NCBI RefSeq assembly: GCF_026278345.1
Contig: NZ_CP111085.1
Location: forward strand, 818,001-882,000
Direction of reading: 5' to 3'
DNA from: Tellurirhabdus rosea
Lineage (GTDB): Bacteria; Bacteroidota; Bacteroidia; Cytophagales; Spirosomataceae
Length of the DNA stretch: 64,000 bases
Translations under genes and position numbers: made by a program
Shown here: positions 51,458-60,293 of the stretch, in pieces
Layout: each line of letters starts with the position of its first letter
Numbering within the stretch: the stretch's first letter is position 1
Notes under the pieces: model-generated
What the model saw: only the letters and a program-made list of their open reading frames with translations
The model's database searches: none
What the model was told of the DNA's origin: nothing

Positions 51458-52669
51458 ATGTCCCCTCTTTCCAGCAAAAAGATTCTCCTCGGCGTATCCG
51501 GCAGCATCGCCGCCTACAAAGCTGCCCTGCTGACTCGTCTGCTGGTCAGGGCGGGAGCCGACGTGCAGGTCATCATGACCAAAGCCGCCCAGGAGTTCAT
51601 CACGCCCCTGACCTTATCGACGCTCTCCAAACGGCCGGTCCTGTCGGAGTTTGTGCGGGATGAAACAGGCCTGTGGAACAACCACGTCGATCTGGGCCTC
51701 TGGGCCGACCTGCTGCTGATTGCCCCGGCCTCCGCCCACACGCTGGCGCGCCTGGCGCACGGCCTCTGCGACGATCTGCTGTCGGCCGTTTACCTGTCGG
51801 CCAAATGCCCCGTTTATGTGGCTCCGGCTATGGATCTGGACATGTACCGGCACCCGGCGACCCGCGAGAACCTGCAGCGGCTTTCGTCCTACGGCAACCA
51901 GATCATCGAGGCGGAACACGGAGAACTGGCCAGCGGGCTGGTCGGCGAAGGCCGTCTGGCGGAGCCCGAACGCATTGTGCAGATGCTGGAAACGCATTTT
52001 GCCCAGCGCCCGGCGCTTTGGGGCAAACGCATTCTGCTCACGGCGGGCCCGACGCAGGAGCCCATCGACCCAGTGCGTTTCATCAGCAATCATTCGTCCG
52101 GAAAAATGGGCTACGCCATTGCCGGAGCCTTTGCCCGGGCGGGTGCTACCGTCACGCTGATCAGCGGCCCTACCGGCCTTCCGGTCCCGGCCCCGACCAT
52201 CCGGCGGGTGTCCGTCCGGTCGGCGGCGCAGATGTACGAAGCCACGATGGCCGAAGCCGACGAGGCGGATGTGATTATCATGGCCGCGGCCGTGGCCGAT
52301 TATACGCCCGTTCACCCCGCCGACCGGAAAATCAAGAAACAGGAAGAGCAGTTTTCCATCGAACTGACCAAAACGGCAGATATTGCCGGGTCGCTGGGAG
52401 GGCGCAAACGTCCCGGTCAGGTGCTTGTGGGCTTTGCGCTGGAAACGGACAACGAACTGGAGAATGCCATCGGCAAACTCCGCCGCAAAAACCTCGATTT
52501 CATCGTTCTGAACTCCCTCCAGGATTCCGGAGCCGGGTTTGGGCACGATACCAACAAAATCACCGTTATTAATAAAGCCGAACACATTACCACCTTTGAC
52601 TTGAAATCCAAAAACGAAGTAGCGCTTGATTTGCTCCGTCTGGTGGAAGGTTACCTTACTGCTTTATGA
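51458..52669 (+). CDS. coaBC: Bifunctional phosphopantothenoylcysteine decarboxylase/synthase
   Basis: 403 residues. CoaC domain (1-185): LLGVSGSIAAYKAA, catalytic His in NHVDLGLWAD, FMN-binding PASAHTLARLAHG, APAMDLDMY. CoaB domain (190-403): LLTAGPTQEPIDPVRFISNH, SSGKMGYAIAGAFARAGATV, AAAVADYTPVHPADRKIKK and GFALETDNELENA. It makes 4'-phosphopantetheine from 4'-phosphopantothenate and cysteine in CoA synthesis; coaX at 62218 encodes the first kinase. Its stop overlaps the porD start (ATGA). Confidence 0.97.
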   Translation: MSPLSSKKILLGVSGSIAAYKAALLTRLLVRAGADVQVIMTKAAQEFITPLTLSTLSKRPVLSEFVRDETGLWNNHVDLGLWADLLLIAPASAHTLARLAHGLCDDLLSAVYLSAKCPVYVAPAMDLDMYRHPATRENLQRLSSYGNQIIEAEHGELASGLVGEGRLAEPERIVQMLETHFAQRPALWGKRILLTAGPTQEPIDPVRFISNHSSGKMGYAIAGAFARAGATVTLISGPTGLPVPAPTIRRVSVRSAAQMYEATMAEADEADVIIMAAAVADYTPVHPADRKIKKQEEQFSIELTKTADIAGSLGGRKRPGQVLVGFALETDNELENAIGKLRRKNLDFIVLNSLQDSGAGFGHDTNKITVINKAEHITTFDLKSKNEVALDLLRLVEGYLTAL

Positions 52670-53568
52670 ATACGCGCTTTTTGCCCCTGCTGCTTTTTTT
52701 TGCGCTGCTCGCCCGGGTCAGCCCGGCCCAGGAACTGAATTGCCAGGTGATTGTCAATACGGACCAGGCCAAGTTTACGGCCACCACCGACCGGCAGGTT
52801 TTCCCCCAGATGCAGGCGTTCATGACGGATTTTCTGAACAACCGCCGCTGGACCACCGATACCTACGGCCCCCAGGAAAAAATCAACTGCCGGCTCCAGA
52901 TTAACGTCATTGAAGTCCCCGCTCCCAACGTCTACCGCTGCCGGACGCAGGTGCTGGTGACCCGGCCGGTTTACGGCACGAACTACGAGACGGTCACGCT
53001 GCGGTACATGGACAACGATTTCAGCTTCAATTACAACCCGGCGGACCCGATGTATTTCAACGAAAATACGTACCAGAACGAACTGACCTCACTGCTGGCT
53101 TTTCATGCGCTGGTCATGCTGGGTTATGATTACGATACGTTCAGCCGGCAGGGCGGCAAACCGTATTTTCAGCGGGCCTATAACATCCTGAACCTCGTGC
53201 CTCCGGGCGGCGGCTGGGGACAGACGGGCGATTTACGCAACCGGTACTGGCTGATCGAAAACCTGCAAAACCAGCAGTTTATCCCGTTTCACGACGCTCT
53301 TTACACCTATCACCGGCTGGCAATGGATGCTTTTGCGCAAAACCCGGCGGCCGCCCGGCAGCAAATCCTGAACGTGCTGACGACGGTGCAGCAAATCAGC
53401 CAGCAGCGGCCCAATTCGGTCGTCATCAACTCGTTTTTTGACACCAAAGGCGAAGAACTGTACAACATCCTGTTTGAGGGAACAGCCCCGGAACGGCAGA
53501 GAGCTTTTGGGATTCTGTCGCAACTGGACCCCGGCAAAACGGAATTGTATCGGAAATTGCTACGCTAA
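52666..53568 (+). CDS. porD: DUF4835 protein, T9SS component PorD
   Basis: 300 residues with signal peptide (LLLFFALLARVSPAQ). The family motifs are ELNCQVIVNTDQ, TDFLNNRRWTTDTYGPQEKI, YETVTLRYMDNDFSFNYNPA and LTSLLAFHALVMLGYDYDTF. DUF4835 proteins correspond to PorD, needed for type IX secretion in Porphyromonas. It overlaps coaBC by 4 nt and belongs to the bamD-rpoZ-coaBC-porD-recN cluster that is conserved in Bacteroidota. Confidence 0.88.
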   Translation: MNTRFLPLLLFFALLARVSPAQELNCQVIVNTDQAKFTATTDRQVFPQMQAFMTDFLNNRRWTTDTYGPQEKINCRLQINVIEVPAPNVYRCRTQVLVTRPVYGTNYETVTLRYMDNDFSFNYNPADPMYFNENTYQNELTSLLAFHALVMLGYDYDTFSRQGGKPYFQRAYNILNLVPPGGGWGQTGDLRNRYWLIENLQNQQFIPFHDALYTYHRLAMDAFAQNPAAARQQILNVLTTVQQISQQRPNSVVINSFFDTKGEELYNILFEGTAPERQRAFGILSQLDPGKTELYRKLLR

Positions 53569-53684
53569 GCCCCTTTTTGCGTCAGGGGGCGGCGTGACTT
53601 CTCTCAGGTTTTCCCGTGCCTTCCATCATAGGGGAACGGGCTGGTTTCGGCTTATTTAGTCTCATCGAAATAGCCGCTACCATT

Positions 53685-54512
53685 ATGAAAACCATTCTTG
53701 TCCCCACGGATTTCAGCCCCCTTTCCGAAAACGCCCTCGACGTTGCCGCCGATCTGGCCCGCCTTTACCAGGCGCAGATTATTCTGCTGCACCTGGTTCA
53801 GCAGGAATATCTGCCGTTGATGGTCCCTGAGTATTCGGTCGGGCTGGCCGACACGCTGGCCGCCGACTATGAACAGGCCCGCCGCGAAGCGGAAGAATCG
53901 CTCTGGGCGCTGGCGGCTCATCCCAAATATGCCGGAGTCTCCATCCTTCCCAAGCTGGGAAACAATACGGAAGGCTTTGTGAAAGGCATTACCGACGAAT
54001 CGGCGGACCTGATTATTCTGGCCTCCAAAGGCGTGACCGGGTTGCAGGAATGGCTGGAAGGCTCCCATGCCGAACTGATCGTCCGCCACGCGTCCTGCCC
54101 GGTGCTGGTAATCAAGCAGCCCGTCGAACAGTTCAAACCCAAAAACATCGTCTGCGCCGTTGACCTGGATGATAACCTGAAAAAGCGCCATTTTTATCCA
54201 TTCCAGCTCAGTGAGCACGGCCTCCGGCAGTTTGTTTACGTCCTGACGCCCACCGACGCCCGCACGCCGGAAGGCATCGAAGACTGGATGGAAGAGTTTG
54301 CGATGTCGAAAGGTATCGGGCATTATGATCTGGCGATCTGGCCGGACAAGTCGGTGCCGGAGGGCATTATCCATTACGCTTCCAAAGTAAAGGCGGACCT
54401 GATCGTCCTCTACACCCACGGCTACAAAGGGCTGCGGCATTTCATCAACGGCAGCGTGGCCGAAGATGTCCTCAACCATTCCGAAGTGCCGGTTCTGATC
54501 ATGCGGGTATAA
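53685..54512 (+). CDS. Tandem universal stress protein (UspA)
   Basis: 275 residues from the ATG at 53685, the usual start (KTILVPTDFSPLSENALDVA). It has two Usp domains. The first (1-145) ends in a phosphate-loop-like ASKGVTGLQEWLEGSHAELI. The second (150-275) is more diverged and ends in THGYKGLRHFINGSVAED followed by VPVLIMRV. USPs bind ATP or AMP and are induced by stress. It interrupts the conserved cluster between porD and recN and has its own spacer. Confidence 0.92.
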   Translation: MKTILVPTDFSPLSENALDVAADLARLYQAQIILLHLVQQEYLPLMVPEYSVGLADTLAADYEQARREAEESLWALAAHPKYAGVSILPKLGNNTEGFVKGITDESADLIILASKGVTGLQEWLEGSHAELIVRHASCPVLVIKQPVEQFKPKNIVCAVDLDDNLKKRHFYPFQLSEHGLRQFVYVLTPTDARTPEGIEDWMEEFAMSKGIGHYDLAIWPDKSVPEGIIHYASKVKADLIVLYTHGYKGLRHFINGSVAEDVLNHSEVPVLIMRV

Positions 54513-54523
54513 CGGAACTTCGT

Positions 54524-54575
54524 CCGCAACCCGGGGCTTGTCGGGAAAATTTCCCCCGTAAGCTCCGGGTTGCGG
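54524..54575. repeat. Long hairpin without T-run after the USP gene
   Basis: CCGCAACCCGG (54524-54534) pairs with CCGGGTTGCGG (54565-54575). The stem extends through GGCTT/AAGCT with one G-U, and an inner GGGAAAATTTCCC caps it. Not followed by T, so not a classical terminator. Confidence 0.8.
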
Positions 54576-54682
54576 GCACATAACCGATGCGGAAATTGTA
54601 TACCAGACAGGCGGAACCATCGTTATTTTAACGGTGCCGTTCATCCGGTCAAGTTTGCGTTTCCCTTTCCGCACGAGGTTAT

Positions 54683-55492
54683 ATGACACGAGTTTTCCGC
54701 TTTTCCCAATTTTGCTTCTTTGGATGTCTGCTGGGCCTGCTGGCCTGCCGGGACTCCGATCCGGTGGCCGAAACGGGCCAGGTAACTGTTCAGATCGATA
54801 ACGTGGTCGGTAATCAGGACCTGAAGCTGGGCAGTACGGCGTATACCAACGGCGTCGGGGAGACATTCACGATTTCCAAACTGGATTATTACCTGACCAA
54901 CTTCCGGCTGCGTCGGACCGACGGTTCCGAAGCCATTCTGCCGCAGGATTCCAGCTACTTTCTGATCCGGGAATCGGATGCGGCCAGCCAGACGCTGACG
55001 CTGCGCGGCTTACCGCCGGGCGATTATTCCGAAATCTCGTTTCTGGTGGGCGTCGATAGTCTCCGCAATACGATGGACATTGGCCGACGAACGGGTGTGC
55101 TCGACCCCGCGGGCGGTCACAGCGCCGGGATGTACTGGGACTGGAACAGCGGCTACATCCACCTGAAGCTGGAAGGCACTTCGCCCAGCGCCCCGACCGA
55201 CGCCACGGGCGGCCAGAATTTCCGGTATCATATCGGCCTTTTCGGCGGATACCAGACCCGCACGCTCAACAATCTGCGGACCGTCCGGGTCCTGCTGGGC
55301 AGCCCGGTTACGGTGGCTACCTCGGCCCGGCCTACGGTGGTCATCGCCGCGGACGTATTGCAGCTATTCAACGGCCCTACCCCGGTCAGCATCCGGCAGT
55401 ATCCCGAAGTCATGGTAGGTCCTTTTTCTTCGACCATCGCTGACAATTACGCCCGAATCTTCCGTTTTTCGCGACTGCAGACAAACCCATGA
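54683..55492 (+). CDS. MbnP-family copper-binding lipoprotein
   Basis: 269 residues. The signal ends in a lipobox (LLGLLAC, Cys22). The body shows the MbnP motifs TISKLDYYLTNFRL and HSAGMYWDWNSGYIHLKLEG (W152, W154). MbnP is known to bind copper after its partner MbnH oxidises a Trp to kynurenine. The next gene overlaps it by 4 nt and encodes an MbnH-like di-heme protein. A Trp in WDW is the candidate for modification. Lipidation suggests a periplasmic location at the outer membrane. Confidence 0.85.
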   Translation: MTRVFRFSQFCFFGCLLGLLACRDSDPVAETGQVTVQIDNVVGNQDLKLGSTAYTNGVGETFTISKLDYYLTNFRLRRTDGSEAILPQDSSYFLIRESDAASQTLTLRGLPPGDYSEISFLVGVDSLRNTMDIGRRTGVLDPAGGHSAGMYWDWNSGYIHLKLEGTSPSAPTDATGGQNFRYHIGLFGGYQTRTLNNLRTVRVLLGSPVTVATSARPTVVIAADVLQLFNGPTPVSIRQYPEVMVGPFSSTIADNYARIFRFSRLQTNP

Positions 55493-56577
55493 AACGCTGG
55501 CACTGGCTAATGATGACCGTCTGTATAGCGCTCTGGGGCTATATAGTCACCTCCTGCCGTTCGGGAAGCGGCGGCGGCGATCCGGACCCGGAACCTGAGC
55601 CGGTGGTCAAAACGACGCCGTATCCCTGGAAGAAGCCCGCCAACTTCCCCGACCCGGTTTATGATTTCAAAAACAACCCGCTGACCCGGGAAGGCGTCGC
55701 GCTGGGCCGGGCGCTGTTCTACGACGGCATGCTGTCCCGCAACGGCACCATCAGCTGCGGCTTCTGCCACCAGCCCTTCACCGCTTTTGCCCATACCGAC
55801 CACGCCCTGAGCCACGGCATCGACGACCGGATCGGGACGCGCAACGTTCCGGGAATTCAGAACGCCGCCTGGTCGAAGCATTTTTTCTGGGATGGCGGCA
55901 TTGTAGACCTCGATCTTTTGGCGCTCTCCCCCATCCGCAACCCGGTTGAAATGGGTGACTCGCTGCCGAATGTAATGGCCAAACTGCGCGGCAGCGGCAA
56001 GTACCGGACGCTTTTTGAAGAAGCCTACGGAACAGACTCGATCACGTCCGAACGGTTCCTGAAAGCCCTGTCGCAGTTTATGCTGACGCTGGTTTCGGCC
56101 AATTCGCGCTACGACAAATTCAGCCGCAACGAGGGCGTCACCCTGACCGAGGAAGAAAGCCGGGGCCTGAACCTGTTCAAAGCCAAATGCAGCACCTGCC
56201 ACGCGGGAGAACTGTTTACCGACGCCAGCTTCCGCAACAACGGCCTGCCCCGCATCACGTCCTCGACCTTTATAGACTGGGGCCGCTACAGCATTACGCT
56301 TCAGGAGGCCGACCGCCAGCGGTTTGCCGTTCCCAGCCTCCGAAACGTGCAGGTGACGCCGCCGTACATGCACGACGGGCGCTTCCGCACGCTGGAACAG
56401 GTGCTGAATCATTATGCCAGCGGGGTTGTGGACGGCCCGACGCTCGATCCGCTGCTGCGGCAGAACGGCCGCCTGGGTATTCCGCTGACCAGCCAGGAAC
56501 AGGCCGATATTGTTGCCTTTCTGCGCACGCTGACGGACTACGATTTTATCAACAACCGCGAATTTCAGCCGCAATAA
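55489..56577 (+). CDS. Di-heme cytochrome c peroxidase, MbnH-like
   Basis: 362 residues. Lipoprotein signal with lipobox VTSC (Cys23). Two c-type heme sites: CGFCH (90-94) and CSTCH (234-238). Peroxidase/MauG-family context: LGRALFYDGMLSRNGTISC, NVPGIQNAAWSKHFFWDGG, FAVPSLRNVQVTPPYMHDGR, then a C-terminal LTSQEQADIVAFLRTLTD. It begins within the stop codon of the MbnP gene (ATGA), which favours MbnH, the enzyme that modifies MbnP, over an ordinary hydrogen peroxide-removing CcpA. Confidence 0.9.
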   Translation: MKRWHWLMMTVCIALWGYIVTSCRSGSGGGDPDPEPEPVVKTTPYPWKKPANFPDPVYDFKNNPLTREGVALGRALFYDGMLSRNGTISCGFCHQPFTAFAHTDHALSHGIDDRIGTRNVPGIQNAAWSKHFFWDGGIVDLDLLALSPIRNPVEMGDSLPNVMAKLRGSGKYRTLFEEAYGTDSITSERFLKALSQFMLTLVSANSRYDKFSRNEGVTLTEEESRGLNLFKAKCSTCHAGELFTDASFRNNGLPRITSSTFIDWGRYSITLQEADRQRFAVPSLRNVQVTPPYMHDGRFRTLEQVLNHYASGVVDGPTLDPLLRQNGRLGIPLTSQEQADIVAFLRTLTDYDFINNREFQPQ

Positions 56578-56633
56578 AGGTCTGCCGGGGATTAGTCTTG
56601 GGGTCGTTTACTGACACTTAAATTAAAATCGCC

Positions 56634-56641
56634 TACCTTTG
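56634..56641 (+). promoter_or_regulatory. -7 promoter box (TACCTTTG), near-leaderless
   Basis: Exact TAnnTTTG match 9 nt before the ATG at 56651. A longer in-frame start at 56639 overlaps the box and is rejected. Confidence 0.65.
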
Positions 56642-56650
56642 CCGGAAGTC

Positions 56651-56878
56651 ATGGGGAAACGTTTATTTCGCATCCGGTCGGGAGAGGTAGCCGCTCAGGT
56701 TGGGTCGTTAGTGGGCACAGAAGTCGATTTGATTCTGACCAGCAACCGGACCCTGCACGGGCGACTGCTGGAAGCGGCACTGCCGACAGTAGTTTTACGC
56801 GACAACATCGGACACCGGCATACGGTCGCGGTCGCGGACATCGAAGAAATCATTTACGACCGGACCTCCGCCTACTGA
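56651..56878 (+). CDS. 75-aa protein with Sm-like pattern
   Basis: 75 residues, not assigned to a family. The pattern GSLVGTEVDLILTSNRTLHG, then RLLEAALPTVVLRDNIGHRH and VADIEEIIYD, recalls the five-strand Sm/Hfq fold (a strand with a GxL turn, VVLRD in the position of the Sm motif, and a final IEEIIY strand). It has no signal peptide. An RNA-binding or scaffold role is inference. The gene lies just before recN and after the MbnH gene with its own promoter. Confidence 0.7.
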   Translation: MGKRLFRIRSGEVAAQVGSLVGTEVDLILTSNRTLHGRLLEAALPTVVLRDNIGHRHTVAVADIEEIIYDRTSAY

Positions 56879-56983
56879 ACCGTTGCGACGGCTGCCGGTA
56901 GCTCCGAATTCGTTCCAAAACTTCATCCGCACCTTCCGAACCGCAGGCCGCCCGGCGTTGTTAATCTTTTGAGGAATCTCTGT

Positions 56984-58645
56984 ATGCTATCGCATCTACT
57001 GATTAAGAACTACGCCCTGATACAGCAACTGGAAATTGAGCCGGACTCGTCCCTGAACATCGTTACCGGGGAAACGGGTGCCGGAAAATCCATTATGCTC
57101 GGTGCCCTTGGCCTGCTGCTGGGAAACCGCGCCGACTCGAAGGTGCTTTACAATCCCGAAGAAAAATGCGTCATCGAAGGTACGTTTGATATTTCGGGGT
57201 ACATCATTGAGCATATTTTTGAAGAAGAAGACCTTGATTATGAACAGACCTGCGTTGTCCGCCGGGAGATCAGCCCGAGTGGAAAATCGCGGGCGTTTGT
57301 AAACGATACTCCGGTCAATCTGGAAGCGCTGCGCCGCATTTCGACGCAGTTGATGGATATTCATTCCCAGCACGATTCGGTTCTGCTGGGGTCCAATGAG
57401 TTTCAGCTACAGATTGTCGATACCTACGCCCAGAACGACGCCCTGCTGCGTACGTACCGGGTCGATTACCGCGCCTATCGCCAGAAGCAGGAAGCCTACG
57501 ACACCCTGCGCAGCGAGGCGTCGGCCATGAAAAAGGAATTTGACTACAACCAGTTTCTGCTCGACGAACTGGCCAAGGTTAGCCTTAAGGCCGACGAACA
57601 GGAGCAGCTGGAGCAGGAACTGAATGTGCTCGAAAACGCCGAAGTCATCCGGGAACGGCTGCAACTGTCGGCGGAATACCTGGATAACCCCGAGCAGTCG
57701 GTGGTCGCCCTGCTGAAAAGCGTCGTCAGCAATCTGGGGTATATCAACAAGCTGTCGGAGCAGTTTGATGCGCTGCGCGAACGGGCCCAGAGTTCGCTCA
57801 TCGAACTGCGCGACCTGTCCGAAGAGATTTCTTCCGAACTCGACCGGGTAGACACGAACGAGACCCGCGCCGAGGCGGTCCGGGAACGCCTGAACGTCGT
57901 TTATCAGCTGCAGACGAAGCACCAGGTAAAAACAATCGCCGAACTGCTCGCCATTCAGGAATCGCTGGAGCAGAAGGTCAGCAAGGTACTCAATCTGGAC
58001 GAAGAGCTGGAAAACGCCAAGGTGGAAGCGGAAGCGGCCCGCCAGCGGATGATGGACAGCGCCGAGCGTCTGTCGGCCTCCCGGAAAGCCGTTCTGCTGC
58101 CAATCGAAAAAGAAATTGGCGGCCTGCTGAGCGATCTGGGCATGCCCAACGCGACGCTGAGCCTCCAGGCCGACACCGGCAAACCCACCGGCAGCGGAAT
58201 CGACACGATCACTTTTCTGTTCAGCGCCAATAAAGGAATTAAGCTCCAGCAACTGAAAAATGTGGCTTCGGGCGGGGAGTTTTCGCGGCTGATGATGGCG
58301 ATCAAGTACATTCTGGCCAGCAAGCGCTCCCTGCCGACCATCGTTTTTGACGAAATCGACACGGGCGTTTCGGGCGAAATTGCCATCAAGATGGGCAATA
58401 TGATGCGGGACATGGCGCACAATCACCAGATTATCTCCATCACGCACCTGCACCAGATTGCGGCCCAGGGAGCGGCCCATTATTTTGTTTATAAAGACCA
58501 TTCCGGCAACAAAACCGTTAGCCGGATCAAGAAGCTGACCTTTGAGGAACGGGTTCGGGAAATTGCCCAGATGATCGGCGGAAACAACCCGTCGGCCACC
58601 GTCATCAGCAACGCCCGCGAAATCCTGTCCCATACTGTGTCATAA
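56984..58645 (+). CDS. recN: DNA repair protein RecN
   Basis: 553 residues from the ATG at 56984 (LSHLLIKNYALIQQLEIE is the normal RecN start). SMC-like ATPase: Walker A GETGAGKS (29-36), DIHSQHDSVLLG, a coiled-coil middle (about 150-380), signature ASGGEFSRLMMA and Walker B VFDEIDTGVSG, then ISITHLHQIAAQGAAHY. RecN acts early in double-strand break repair. It is the end of the conserved envelope/core cluster here. Confidence 0.97.
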   Translation: MLSHLLIKNYALIQQLEIEPDSSLNIVTGETGAGKSIMLGALGLLLGNRADSKVLYNPEEKCVIEGTFDISGYIIEHIFEEEDLDYEQTCVVRREISPSGKSRAFVNDTPVNLEALRRISTQLMDIHSQHDSVLLGSNEFQLQIVDTYAQNDALLRTYRVDYRAYRQKQEAYDTLRSEASAMKKEFDYNQFLLDELAKVSLKADEQEQLEQELNVLENAEVIRERLQLSAEYLDNPEQSVVALLKSVVSNLGYINKLSEQFDALRERAQSSLIELRDLSEEISSELDRVDTNETRAEAVRERLNVVYQLQTKHQVKTIAELLAIQESLEQKVSKVLNLDEELENAKVEAEAARQRMMDSAERLSASRKAVLLPIEKEIGGLLSDLGMPNATLSLQADTGKPTGSGIDTITFLFSANKGIKLQQLKNVASGGEFSRLMMAIKYILASKRSLPTIVFDEIDTGVSGEIAIKMGNMMRDMAHNHQIISITHLHQIAAQGAAHYFVYKDHSGNKTVSRIKKLTFEERVREIAQMIGGNNPSATVISNAREILSHTVS

Positions 58646-58660
58646 CCACCTAACTTATAC

Positions 58661-59101
58661 ATGCGTAACGCACAAGCAATTGCTTTTTCGCTGCTCCTGC
58701 TGGCAGGCTGTCAGTCCGGGGGTAACAACGCCGAGAAGCTCGAAATGGAAGTCATGAAAGTCCACGACGAAGTGATGCCGCGGATGGATGAACTCATGGA
58801 CCTGAAAAGCCAGATCAGCACCCGGATCAGCCGCCTCGACAGTCTCGCCGCGGCAAGCCCGTCCGCTTCCAGCCTCGACTCCCTGAAACAGGACGGGATT
58901 GCTACCAATCAGGCGCTGGCGGAGGCCGACAGCCTCATGATGACCTGGATGAACCAGTACAATCCGGACACGCTCAAAGTACTGGACGAGGCGGGCGCAG
59001 TGTCGTACCTCAGCCGGGAGAAGGAAAAAATTGGCCGCGTCAAAGAGAAGTTCAGCAGCAGCATCGAACGTGCCAAAAAGTACCTCCAAAGCAACCCCTG
59101 A
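58661..59101 (+). CDS. Hypothetical helical lipoprotein
   Basis: 146 residues. Lipoprotein signal with lipobox LLAGC (Cys17). The rest is strongly helical and heptad-like (VMKVHDEVMPRMDELMDLKS, SREKEKIGRVKEKFSSSIER), suggesting a short coiled coil. Family unknown. It follows recN by 15 nt and probably shares its transcript. Confidence 0.75.
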   Translation: MRNAQAIAFSLLLLAGCQSGGNNAEKLEMEVMKVHDEVMPRMDELMDLKSQISTRISRLDSLAAASPSASSLDSLKQDGIATNQALAEADSLMMTWMNQYNPDTLKVLDEAGAVSYLSREKEKIGRVKEKFSSSIERAKKYLQSNP

Positions 59102-59158
59102 CCCGAACGAAACGTTGCGAAAACGTGTCTTTTTTACATAGACAAGGGATTTAGTCTT

Positions 59159-59803
59159 ATGAAAATGGTCTTCAAAAGTGCGGGAATTGCGCTGCTCGTG
59201 GCGGCCTTCTGGGCCTGTTCTTCAGAAAGCGATAAACTGCCCATCTACGGAGAGCGGGAAACCGTCAACAGGACCGTGGACGGCAAAACGGTCGTGGACA
59301 CCGTTTACCACCGAATTCCGGATTTCGCGTTCACCAACCAGGACGGCCAGCCCGTTACCGGCAAAACGCTGGACGGAAAAATCTACGTCACGGACTTCTT
59401 CTTCACCACCTGCCCCACCATCTGCCCCAAAATGAAAACGCAGATGAAGCGGGTGTACGACAAATACAAAGGCAATCCGGAGGTGATGATTCTTTCGCAC
59501 ACGATTGATCCGCGCCACGATACCCCGCAGGTATTGAAGGAATTTGCCACCGGTCTGGGCGTGACCGACGGCCAGTGGCAATTCGTGACGGGCGAGAAGG
59601 AGAAACTCTTTGCGCAGGGAAAAACGTACATGGTGGTGGCGCAGGACGACAGCGCGGCCCCGGGCGGACTGCTGCACAGCGGCCATTTTGTCCTGGTAGA
59701 TAAGGATAAGCACGTGCGCGGCATGTACGACGGCACGACCGAGCAGGGCGTCAACAAACTGATGTCCGATATGGAAAAATTACTGGCCGAATACAAAAAA
59801 TGA
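59159..59803 (+). CDS. SCO1/SenC-family copper chaperone
   Basis: 214 residues. Lipoprotein-like signal (LLVAAFWAC, Cys20). The thioredoxin-like fold carries the copper-binding motif TCPTICPKM (C85, C89) and H173 (LLHSGHFVLVD). SCO proteins deliver copper to the CuA site of cytochrome oxidase. It overlaps the following cytochrome c gene by 4 nt and lies near an MbnP/MbnH copper pair. Likely function is respiratory copper assembly or redox sensing. Confidence 0.93.
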   Translation: MKMVFKSAGIALLVAAFWACSSESDKLPIYGERETVNRTVDGKTVVDTVYHRIPDFAFTNQDGQPVTGKTLDGKIYVTDFFFTTCPTICPKMKTQMKRVYDKYKGNPEVMILSHTIDPRHDTPQVLKEFATGLGVTDGQWQFVTGEKEKLFAQGKTYMVVAQDDSAAPGGLLHSGHFVLVDKDKHVRGMYDGTTEQGVNKLMSDMEKLLAEYKK

Positions 59804-60243
59804 CCTACCGACATCTGCTTTGCTCGGCCTTTCTGGCAGCCGGTGCGCTTGCCCACTTTTCCTGTGAAAGCGAAGCCGAATTGAAACTAAAGAAATATAA
59901 AGTCGTCGGCCAGCGCGTTTATGTCGAAAACTGCGCCAACTGCCACCAGACGGACGGCCAGGGGCTGGCCGCCATTTATCCGCCACTGAATAAGTCCGAT
60001 TATCTGAAAAACAAAGAGAAGGTCATCTGCCTGATACGCCACGGCCTGAACGGCCCGATCGTCGTCAATGGCCGGTCCTACAACCGACCCATGCCCGCCA
60101 ATCCGCAGCTCACCGACATCGACGTCGCCACGCTGACAACCTACCTATATACGCAATGGGGCGGCGAGACAGGCATCACGGACGTGAAAGAAGTGAGCAA
60201 AGTGCTGGCGGAATGCGGTGGAGCCGCAGTGGAAAATGAATAA
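59800..60243 (+). CDS. Monoheme c-type cytochrome
   Basis: 147 residues. The N-terminus has a hydrophobic signal with lipobox-like FSC (Cys22). Heme motif CANCH (C45, C48, H49), with the family pattern GQRVYVENCANCHQTDGQGL, YPPLNKSDYL and NGPIVVNGRSYNRPMP (Met axial ligand candidate). It starts in the stop codon of the SCO gene (ATGA). It may carry electrons to a terminal oxidase. Confidence 0.93.
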   Translation: MTYRHLLCSAFLAAGALAHFSCESEAELKLKKYKVVGQRVYVENCANCHQTDGQGLAAIYPPLNKSDYLKNKEKVICLIRHGLNGPIVVNGRSYNRPMPANPQLTDIDVATLTTYLYTQWGGETGITDVKEVSKVLAECGGAAVENE

Positions 60244-60257
60244 TGAATAATTAATAG

Positions 60258-60281
60258 TGAACCGCGGTCCGCCGCGGTTCA
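60258..60281. repeat. Intact GCGGTCCGCCGC palindrome / bidirectional terminator
   Basis: TGAACCGCGG/CCGCGGTTCA around TCCG, 10-bp perfect stem between the convergent cytochrome c and lptC genes. It is an uninterrupted copy of the element split by IS110 at 2243/3684, and contains TCCGCCGC-GGTTCA, the full candidate IS target. Confidence 0.85.
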
Positions 60282-60293
60282 TTTCTTATGCTC

